From: Candidatus Hydrogenedentota bacterium
GTDB lineage: Bacteria > UBA8481 > J006
NCBI GenBank assembly: GCA_003697085.1
Contig: RFFU01000026.1
Location: 1 to 7,422, forward strand
Direction of reading: 5' to 3'
DNA length: 7,422 nucleotides
The notes beneath the pieces are model-generated. The model ran no database searches. It saw nothing but the letters and a program-made list of their open reading frames with translations, and was not told the origin of the DNA. The position numbers and the translations under genes are program-made. Positions 1-4,702 of the stretch are shown one piece after another; position 1 is the stretch's first letter, and the number at the start of each line of letters is the position of its first letter.

Positions 1-183
1 CTCGGCAAGTTGTATCGATTTTCTCAATCCCTTCCCCTTCTCAATTTCGGCTGTTCCGAACAACACTCGCGGCCAGATCGGTTTTCCGCTGTCTTTCTTC
101 GGCCAACCCTTGAGGCCGATCAGCTGAGTGAGAAGTGCTGAATCGAGTTCCAATTTATCGAGATCCGATTTGATCTCCGCCAT
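1..183 (-). CDS. Unknown protein, N-terminal 61 codons (runs off left edge)
   Basis: The frame is open from an ATG at 183-181 to the left edge, and the 3' part is missing. The start is supported by an AAGGA Shine-Dalgarno sequence about seven bases upstream. The visible product begins MAEIKSDLDKLELDSALL and continues with a KGWPKKDSGKPIWPRVLFG segment. It is hydrophilic and mixed-charge, with no signal peptide or membrane segment. I do not recognise the family. The same frame stays open upstream through an ATG at 279-277, inside the degenerate CRISPR repeat, and another at 363-361; neither has a Shine-Dalgarno sequence. The 32 extra residues from 279 (beginning MERFFRYLRHQPTIFTRL) look protein-like, so the longer form cannot be excluded. 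The gene lies immediately downstream of the array on the same strand. Nothing visible marks it as a cas gene. Confidence 0.55.
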   Translation of the reverse strand, partial: MAEIKSDLDKLELDSALLTQLIGLKGWPKKDSGKPIWPRVLFGTAEIEKGKGLRKSIQLAE

Positions 184-272
184 TGGTTTCCTTACAAAAG
201 CGACGATCTCATCGCCGCGTTCACCGAGCCTGGTGAAGATGGTCGGTTGATGACGGAGATACCTGAAAAAGC

Positions 273-361
273 GTTCCATTGCCGCGCGTGCGGGGGAAAC
301 GATTCGGCGACCTGAACCTCGGATCGACCGTCCGGTCCATCCCCGCGCGTGCGGGGGAAAC
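273..361 (-). CRISPR. Minimal type I-E-like CRISPR array, two repeats and one spacer
   Basis: Two 28-bp repeats lie at 273-300 and 334-361 and enclose a 33-bp spacer at 301-333, giving a 61-bp period. They share GCGCGTGCGGGGGAAAC and differ at three positions in the other half. Read on the minus strand the repeat begins GTTTCCCCCGCACGCGCGGG and ends GATGGACC, close to the common I-E repeat (GTTCCCCGC...GCGGGGATGAACC). That similarity sets transcription as right to left. The copy at 273-300 is then the leader-distal repeat. It departs from the I-E consensus within the hairpin stem (TG in place of CC on the plus strand), as terminal repeats often do. The spacer length fits the 32-33 bp usual for I-E. 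No cas gene is visible on either side, so this is an orphan or residual array in this window. Confidence 0.85.
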
Positions 362-480
362 ATTTCTACCCCGTCTTCGAGTCAAATCCCGCCTAATTTT
401 CGCTTTTTCTTTATTTCTTCTCTGTTTTCTTCTCTTGTGATCTCTCGTGTACTCTCGTGGTGAAATCTTCTTCGTGGATT
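362..480 (-). promoter_or_regulatory. Putative CRISPR leader with 10-bp-phased repeats
   Basis: The DNA upstream of the first repeat, in the transcribed minus orientation, is AT-rich and strongly strand-biased: purine-rich on the minus strand and pyrimidine-rich on the plus strand. This fits a leader position. On the plus strand CTCTTGTG at 432-439, CTCTCGTG at 442-449 and CTCTCGTG at 452-459 recur with an exact 10-bp period. I could not identify a convincing -10/-35 pair for the array or a clear IHF site. The leader role is inferred from position only. The same tract resembles purine-rich short repeats elsewhere in the window (around 2121-2152 and 7221-7258). Confidence 0.45.
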
Positions 481-498
481 CAGGCTCTCCATGAAGGG

Positions 499-526
499 TT
501 GACCCGTTTTCTGAAGTCCGTATGAT
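499..526 (+). promoter_or_regulatory. Sigma70-type promoter of tRNA-Arg
   Basis: A -35 box TTGACC (499-504) and a -10 box TATGAT (521-526) are separated by 16 bp. Each matches the consensus at five of six positions. A start near 533 would leave a 5' leader of about ten bases before the tRNA at 544. The spacing and position make this the best-supported promoter in the window. Confidence 0.7.
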
Positions 527-543
527 CGAGGTGTGCGTTTTAT

Positions 544-617
544 GCGCCCGTAGTTCAACTGGATAGAACATCTGACTTCGGATCAGAGGGTTGGGGGTTC
601 GAATCCTCCCGGGCGCG
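544..617 (+). tRNA. tRNA-Arg, anticodon TCG
   Basis: All arms of the cloverleaf can be drawn. The acceptor stem GCGCCCG (544-550) pairs fully with CGGGCGC (610-616), and 617 is a G discriminator. The D arm is GTTC/GAAC. The anticodon stem TCTGA/TCAGA encloses the loop CTTCGGA, putting anticodon TCG at 578-580. The T arm is GGGGG-TTCGAAT-CCTCC with one G-T pair. CCA is not encoded. The sequence resembles bacterial tRNA-Arg genes of the CGN box. TCG reads CGA directly and possibly other CGN codons, whereas many bacteria use an ACG (inosine-modified) tRNA for that box. I see no T-run terminator directly downstream. Confidence 0.93.
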
Positions 618-789
618 CGTATTTGCTAACCGAAGGGCCCAACGTTCATCAACACGAACAAATCCTTCCAAAAAACCGAGGATTCGAAGCCGGTCGAGCG
701 AGCAGCCCGACGGCTGCCGAGCGCCAGGGAGGGCGCGAGAGCGAGACCGGCGGGGCCGGAACGGAGGTCGCAGGAAGCGGCCGGAACTC

Positions 790-832
790 CTGGATCCCGG
801 ATAAGGCCGCTTCGCGCCCTTTCCGGGATGAC
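790..832. repeat. Imperfect palindromic intergenic repeat
   Basis: ATCCCGGATAAGGCCGC (794-810) is a near inverted copy of GCGCCCTTTCCGGGAT (814-829), giving a long hairpin with a TTC loop. It is flanked by CTGG on the left and GAC on the right. It resembles the short dispersed palindromes of the type CTGGATCCCGGA...TCCGGGATGAC that I know from many environmental bacterial genomes. Copy number in this genome cannot be seen from the window. Confidence 0.6.
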
Positions 833-840
833 GAAAGGAA

Positions 841-1032
841 TGTCATTCCGAGCCCCTCGCATTCGCTCGGGACAGGCTCAGCGTGGAATCCCCTCCACGA
901 GGTATTCCGCGTTGTGGGGCCAATACCCCTCCCCTCACCCCAACCCTCTCCCCAGAGGGGCGAGGGAGAACGAGGCGGTTGTCAGCTATCTCGGGGGATT
1001 CCTCGTCGGGCTTCGGCCTTCTCGGAATGACA
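841..1032. repeat. Composite repeat with perfect 12-bp inverted ends
   Basis: TGTCATTCCGAG (841-852) is the exact reverse complement of CTCGGAATGACA (1021-1032). Reading inward from each end, both halves reach a GAATCCC-type motif (GGAATCCC at 895-902 on the plus strand, and the complement GGGGATTCC before 1002). The unit therefore looks like two oppositely oriented copies of one short module rather than a transposon with a gene. A third element (944-966) sits between them. No transposase is encoded and no target-site duplication is obvious. It could be a MITE-like or REP-like unit. Confidence 0.6.
944..966. repeat. C-rich/G-rich hairpin nested in the composite repeat
   Basis: CCCTC (944-948) pairs with GAGGG (962-966) and CCCC (950-953) with GGGG (957-960), leaving a T/C mismatch and an AGA loop. 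It follows a CCCCTCCCCTCACCCCAA tract from 927. The whole resembles the common dispersed motif CCCTCACCCCAACCCTCTCC of environmental genomes. It lacks a T run, so I do not call it a terminator. Confidence 0.5.
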
Positions 1033-1062
1033 CCGCGGGGCGGCCCCGCCCGCCCATGCACA

Positions 1063-1082
1063 CGCAGGTTGGAGAACCTGCG
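1063..1082. repeat. Perfect 8-bp-stem hairpin
   Basis: CGCAGGTT (1063-1070) and AACCTGCG (1075-1082) form a perfect eight-base stem with a GGAG loop. There is no adjacent T run. A shorter GC hairpin, GCGGGGC-G-GCCCCGC, lies just upstream at 1035-1049. Both look like parts of the intergenic repeat island rather than gene-specific regulators. Confidence 0.5.
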
Positions 1083-1201
1083 CTACACTCCACACCGCGC
1101 AAACCCGCCTCCCTCCGCGGGATGAGAAGCCGCGCTCCATTCCGACGCCCCCGGCGGCCGCGGACGCACTCGCGCGGTTTTTCTCTCCCTGAGTGCCGCC
1201 G

Positions 1202-1963
1202 TTATTCGCTCCGTGAGGACGAACTCGGCACGATTCCGGTCGCCGGTTCGCTCTTCTTCGAGAAGGACTCAAGGAGTTTTATGAGTTTCTTCGCGGCGGA
1301 GGGCATCTCAGGTTTCCTGCGGATCACGATATCGTCAACGGTATAATCAGCGCCATAATACCGGTGGTTGTTTCGGTTTGTCGGACTGATTCTGGCTCCA
1401 TCGAGCGCGACGCCGGCGAAAAGTCCGCGGGAACGGGTATAGGAATAGATCGTACCCTTCAAGGCGACGTCTTGTTCGACATCGGCGTTGAAACTTTGCG
1501 GGCCGGCCGTAACGTGCATATCGGCTCCGATCGTGAATTTCTGTTTGAGAAGCGCACGCAATCCTTCACGATCCATTACTAGAAGAACGATGTCCATCGA
1601 TTGTGCGCCGATCTGCAGCCCCCAACTACCGCCCTTGATCGTGTAATACGCAGGCGGGGACCAGGTGCCATCGTCGTCGCGGACGACAAGCACTCCTTCG
1701 CCGTAGCGTGCTCCAAAGAAGAGTCCTGCCTTGACCACGCCGGGGAAGATCACGATGGCGCGGGCGCGTTCGAGCAACCCGTGGGGAATCGGATTTCCCT
1801 CGCGTGAAATCGCGGCCTCCAGAACCTCGGCGGCATCCAATAACTTCTTATCGAAGCGTTCTTTCACACTCTGCCGAGCCGCTGCCGGAGGCACCGCCGA
1901 AAAAGCCACGACGCCGAAGACGACCAGAAGACCGAAGACCCGAGTCAAACGTGATCCTGACAT
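1202..1963 (-). CDS. Secreted SYLF/YSC84-type lipid-binding domain protein
   Basis: The product is 253 residues. It starts with an n-region (MSGSRLTR), a hydrophobic core (VFGLLVVFGVVAFSAV) and a probable signal peptidase I site near residue 29 after PPAAA, so it is likely exported. The rest matches the SYLF (YSC84) fold: ARAIVIFPGVVKAGLFFGAR, then YGEGVLVVRDDDGTWSPP, YYTIKGGSWGLQIGAQS, DIVLLVM and a central LLKQKFTIGADMHVTAGP. Family members bind phospholipids, and bacterial ones are usually small periplasmic or secreted proteins of unclear role. The start at 1963 is chosen because AGGAG lies nine bases upstream and the signal peptide begins there. The frame continues to 2269, but that extension is unlike protein and has no ribosome site. 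The C-terminal tail (KKSEPATGIVPSSSSRSE) is polar. It is divergent from the gene at 2252. Confidence 0.88.
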   Translation of the reverse strand: MSGSRLTRVFGLLVVFGVVAFSAVPPAAARQSVKERFDKKLLDAAEVLEAAISREGNPIPHGLLERARAIVIFPGVVKAGLFFGARYGEGVLVVRDDDGTWSPPAYYTIKGGSWGLQIGAQSMDIVLLVMDREGLRALLKQKFTIGADMHVTAGPQSFNADVEQDVALKGTIYSYTRSRGLFAGVALDGARISPTNRNNHRYYGADYTVDDIVIRRKPEMPSAAKKLIKLLESFSKKSEPATGIVPSSSSRSE

Positions 1964-2084
1964 AGAACACTTCTCCTTTTTGTAACGATATCTTTCCGAA
2001 ACAAATTCTACCTGCGGATTTCCCGGAGAGAAGAGAAATCTGTCGGCGTGTTGGATCTGCGTGGGCGGCGGAATTTCGTCACGA

Positions 2085-2098
2085 TCCCGGTACCGGGA
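2085..2098. repeat. 14-bp perfect palindrome TCCCGGTACCGGGA
   Basis: TCCCGGTACCGGGA reads the same on both strands, and CCCGG recurs immediately after it (2100-2106). It lies between two divergent genes, where an operator could sit. It is next to the purine-rich repeat tract, so it may equally be part of a dispersed repeat unit. No regulator gene is nearby to suggest a ligand. Confidence 0.4.
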
Positions 2099-2120
2099 AT
2101 CCCGGCACGGAGCGAGGCTA

Positions 2121-2152
2121 CTCGAAGACGACGAAGAAAAAACAGAAAACCA
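2121..2152 (+). repeat. Purine-rich CGAAGA-type short repeat tract
   Basis: The tract has CGAAGA twice nine bases apart (2123 and 2132), followed by an A-rich run with ACAGAAAAC. The same style of sequence (CGAAG, CACGAGAG, ACAGAG, A runs) is found on the minus strand at about 410-477 and 7221-7258. Similar tracts of the type CACGAAGACACGAAG are scattered in many environmental genomes, with unknown function. Confidence 0.4.
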
Positions 2153-2251
2153 GAATCCCAATAAACATCCTGCACCATGGCGTGAAAATTCATTGTTTCT
2201 TCTTCCCGCTTTACATTCACCACGATTCGGAGAGACTCGTTTCTGCAACCG

Positions 2252-2767
2252 ATGAGGTATTTTTCTCAAAAAGGCTCTGTTCTTCCGGCGGGGATTGTGA
2301 TGCTGTTCCTCGTTGCGGCCGCATGCGGAACTCCGTGGCGCGCATCCTCGAAGAACGGCTCTGCGGACGCCGTGACGGTCGAGGTTCGTTGGAAGAACGA
2401 CGCCGACATCGATCTGGAACTCTGGAAGCCGCTGCCGGATGGGGGCGAGACGAAGGTGGCCGATTGTGCCGACCTTCCCGGAGCGGGGCCGGATCGTGTG
2501 ACCGGCGGAAAGACGGGAGAGACGTATCGCTTTCTTCCGCCCTATGATTCCGGCGTCTTTCTCGTCGGCGTTTCCTTCTGGGCTCCGGGTCCGAGCAAGG
2601 AGACGAAGGCGGATGTCGAGTTGTTGGTGCGCCGCCGTGGCCGCCTCGTCAAACGCCTCAGGAAACGGCTCGACGACGACAAAGCGGACCTCTGGTTCCC
2701 GGTCCAGGTCGATCTCCCCAGCGGCAAGATTCGGGTCGTTGACCGGCTCACGTATCAGGGATTGTAA
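2252..2767 (+). CDS. Putative lipoprotein with a small beta-sandwich-like domain
   Basis: The product is 171 residues. A basic N terminus and hydrophobic stretch (LPAGIVMLFLVAAAC) end at Cys25, a plausible lipobox (VAAAC), although Ala at -3 is less usual than Leu. After a polar linker comes VEVRWKNDADIDLELWKP, resembling the W-x-x-D-x-D-(I/V)-D-L opening of DUF2135/YfaP-like domains. A FLVGVSFWAPGPSKETKADV segment and a basic strand (RRRGRLVKRLRKRL) follow, then an acidic DDDKADLW. This layout suggests a single exported beta-sandwich domain, perhaps carbohydrate- or envelope-associated; that is inference from short motifs. The start at 2252 has only a poor Shine-Dalgarno match (GGAGAG about 17 bases upstream), so a different start is possible. 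The gene is convergent with the asparagine synthetase gene. Confidence 0.7.
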   Translation: MRYFSQKGSVLPAGIVMLFLVAAACGTPWRASSKNGSADAVTVEVRWKNDADIDLELWKPLPDGGETKVADCADLPGAGPDRVTGGKTGETYRFLPPYDSGVFLVGVSFWAPGPSKETKADVELLVRRRGRLVKRLRKRLDDDKADLWFPVQVDLPSGKIRVVDRLTYQGL

Positions 2768-2773
2768 AAATGT

Positions 2774-2803
2774 AAAAATGTAAGCCCCAGGGGGTTACTT
2801 TTT
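2774..2803. terminator. Bidirectional intrinsic terminator
   Basis: GTAAGCCCC (2780-2788) and GGGGGTTAC (2790-2798) form a hairpin with one G-G mismatch. It is preceded by AAAAA on the left and followed by TTTTT on the right, so it has the T-run on whichever strand is transcribed. It lies between two convergent genes and overlaps the stop codon of the asparagine synthetase gene (2795-2797). A direct repeat of TGTAAAAA sits on its left side (2763-2778). Confidence 0.7.
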
Positions 2804-4699
2804 GACATTTTGAGAGTGGACGTGGCGGTGCCAGAGTTCCAGCATCAGAAGCGCCCAGAGCCGGTTGGCGTTGTTGCGCCTTCCCGTACGGTGTTCTCGA
2901 ACGAGGTCGCGCACGGCCTGCGGCCGGAAATACCGCTCGATGGCGGCATTGGGAGCCAAAATCGTATCCTCGAGGTAGCCGGCGAGATCTCCGCGAAACC
3001 AGTGCGACAGCGGCACGCCGAATCCCATCTTTCGGCGATAAAGAATCGCCTCGGGCAGGATGCCGTTGTGGGCCTCCTTGAGGATCTTCTTGGAGTCACG
3101 GAAACCGAGTTTCCAACGCGGGGGCAAGGATGCGGCGAACTCCATCACGGCGGTATCGAGGAGAGGGGAGCGCGCTTCGAGCGAGACGGCCATCGAGGCG
3201 ATATCGACCTTGACGAGAAGGGTATCGGGGAGGTAGCAGAGAGTATCGGCGCGAAGAACTCTATCGAGCGCGGCGAAGCGATCGCGCGGTTCGGGGCCGA
3301 GAATTTCGAGCAGATAGTGATCGGCGTCGTAATCGCCGAGCGAGGGGAGAAAATCGGGGGAGTAGAGCCGGAGCCGTTCCGCTCGATCGAAAAACGCGAA
3401 GAGAGAGAGATTGAAAGCAAAGGGGGAGCGGACGCCGGCGTGAGCGAAGCGGCGGAGGCGCCGAACGAAGGAGCGGTTCGCGGAGCCTTCGGGGAGCACG
3501 GCGGCGGCGGTGTCGGCCAGGGATCGAATCGGGCCGGGGCAGAGAGCGCGGTAGAGATTGTGAAAGAGCAAAGCGCGGTAGCGGTCGTAGCCGCCGAAGA
3601 ATTCATCGCCGCCGTCGCCGTTCAACGCGACGGTGACGTGACGCCGAGTCAGTTTCGAGACGTAATAGGTCGGCAGTGCCGAGGAATCTGCGTAGGGCTG
3701 ATCATAGTGCCAGACGAGTTTCGGCAAGATTTCGATCCCCTCGGGCTCGACGATGAACTCGTGGTGGTCCGTGCCGAAGCGTTCGGCGACGATGCGGGCG
3801 TAGTGGGTCTCCGTAAAGTCCCGTTCGGGGAAACCGATCGAGAAGGTCTTGACGGGTTCGGAGGAGGTTTCCGCCATCGCGGCGACGACGGCGGAGGAAT
3901 CGACACCGCCGGAGAGGAACGCGCCGAGGGGGACGTCGGCGATGAGGCGGGCGCGGGTGGCGTCGAGGATCAATTCGCGCAGGCGTCGGCGGGCATCGTG
4001 ATAGGAAAGCGAGGTCTTACGGAACCAGGGCGGTGTCCAGTATTCCTCGATCCGCGCCGGTTCGCCCGGCGACCATGTCAAAAGAGATCCGGGAGCGAGT
4101 CGTTTGACCTTCCTGTAGATGGTTCGGGTCCCGGGAATCGACTGATAGGCGAGGTAGAGTTCAACCGCTTCCGGGTCGATCTCGTCGGGAAAGTGCGGCA
4201 GGAGGCGAAGGGCCTTGAGTTCGGAGGCGAAGAAGATTCCGGCATCGTTTTCATAATAGAAGAGCGGTTTTTTTCCGATCCGGTCGCGCGCCAGCAACAA
4301 TATCTTTTTGGAGTCGTCCCAGACGGCCAGGGCGAACATGCCGCGGAGGTGTCGGGGCAAGCCCTCCCTACGGTCCTCGAAGAGATGGACGAGGACCTCG
4401 GTATCCGAATGCGTGCGGAAGGCGTGGCCGTTCTCCTCGAGCCCGCGGCGCAATTCCCGGTAGTTGTAGATTTCCCCGTTGAAGGCGACCCAGACCCGTT
4501 CGTCTTCGTTCGGCATCGGTTGTGTTCCCCCGGCGAGGTCGATGATCGCCAATCGCCGATGACCGAGGCCGCCGTGGGAGAAGGTCCGGTAGCCTTCGCC
4601 GTCGGGGCCGCGATGGATCAGAGTCCGGCTCATTGCGCGCAGGAGCGCCTCGTCCGCCGGGCGCGGTTCGCGATGAAAGATTCCGCAGATTCCGCACAT
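2795..4699 (-). CDS. asnB: Asparagine synthetase (glutamine-hydrolysing), AsnB family
   Basis: The 634-residue protein has the two-domain layout and usual length of AsnB, which makes asparagine from aspartate, glutamine and ATP in the cytosol. The N-terminal class II glutaminase begins MCGICGIF with catalytic Cys2. It carries HRGPDG (29-34), Arg49 in GHRRLAIIDL, Asn74 and Glu76 in FNGEIYN, and Asp99 in SDTEV. The ATP-pyrophosphatase synthetase domain has the P-loop SGGVDSS at 263-269 and ends in a normal C-terminal region (YRRKMGFGVPLSHWF). The start is fixed by the need for Met-Cys. It lies three bases after the stop of the chorismate-binding gene and has no Shine-Dalgarno sequence, so translational coupling is likely. 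AsnB paralogues also amidate other carboxylates in exosortase-linked, polysaccharide or secondary-metabolite loci. No exosortase genes are present here, but substrate cannot be read from the sequence. Confidence 0.92.
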   Translation of the reverse strand: MCGICGIFHREPRPADEALLRAMSRTLIHRGPDGEGYRTFSHGGLGHRRLAIIDLAGGTQPMPNEDERVWVAFNGEIYNYRELRRGLEENGHAFRTHSDTEVLVHLFEDRREGLPRHLRGMFALAVWDDSKKILLLARDRIGKKPLFYYENDAGIFFASELKALRLLPHFPDEIDPEAVELYLAYQSIPGTRTIYRKVKRLAPGSLLTWSPGEPARIEEYWTPPWFRKTSLSYHDARRRLRELILDATRARLIADVPLGAFLSGGVDSSAVVAAMAETSSEPVKTFSIGFPERDFTETHYARIVAERFGTDHHEFIVEPEGIEILPKLVWHYDQPYADSSALPTYYVSKLTRRHVTVALNGDGGDEFFGGYDRYRALLFHNLYRALCPGPIRSLADTAAAVLPEGSANRSFVRRLRRFAHAGVRSPFAFNLSLFAFFDRAERLRLYSPDFLPSLGDYDADHYLLEILGPEPRDRFAALDRVLRADTLCYLPDTLLVKVDIASMAVSLEARSPLLDTAVMEFAASLPPRWKLGFRDSKKILKEAHNGILPEAILYRRKMGFGVPLSHWFRGDLAGYLEDTILAPNAAIERYFRPQAVRDLVREHRTGRRNNANRLWALLMLELWHRHVHSQNVKK

Positions 4700-4702
4700 C
4701 GG

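Larger units (their letters stand above)
618..1201. other. Non-coding repeat mosaic, no convincing gene
   Basis: The stretch between the tRNA and the SYLF gene is very GC-rich and full of short inverted repeats. The open frames crossing it on both strands have biased low-complexity translations rich in Arg, Pro, Gly and Ser, lack credible ribosome binding sites and match no family I know. The recognisable parts are a hairpin at 790-832, an inverted-repeat pair at 841-852 and 1021-1032, a C-rich/G-rich hairpin at 944-966 between them, a GC hairpin at 1035-1049 and a hairpin at 1063-1082. I see no clear terminator for either flanking gene. Confidence 0.65.
1964..2251. other. Divergent intergenic spacer
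   Basis: This 288-bp spacer separates the SYLF gene (minus) from the lipoprotein gene (plus) and should hold both promoters. I could not pick a convincing -10/-35 pair for either; a TAGAAT lies about 45 bases upstream of the SYLF start without a matching -35. It contains a perfect palindrome at 2085-2098 and a purine-rich tract at 2121-2152. A possible small minus-strand frame beginning near 2190 after GGAAGAAG is not supported as protein. Confidence 0.5.

Noticed and set aside
221-571. A 116-codon minus-strand frame overlapping the CRISPR array and the 5' part of the tRNA
   Set aside because: It is formed by the repeats and purine-rich leader and overlaps the tRNA. Its composition (Arg, Lys, Thr) is not protein-like.
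841-1032. The inverted-repeat unit as an insertion sequence
   Set aside because: At 192 bp it has no transposase and no visible target duplication. It is better called a small non-coding repeat.
623-1346. Several open frames of 65-172 codons on both strands between the tRNA and the SYLF gene
   Set aside because: They cross palindromic repeats, overlap each other on both strands, have no ribosome sites and are rich in Arg, Pro and Ser.
1964-2269. A 102-residue N-terminal extension of the SYLF protein in the same frame
   Set aside because: The signal peptide begins at 1963 behind a good AGGAG. The extension has no ribosome site, crosses the palindrome and repeat tract and does not resemble protein.
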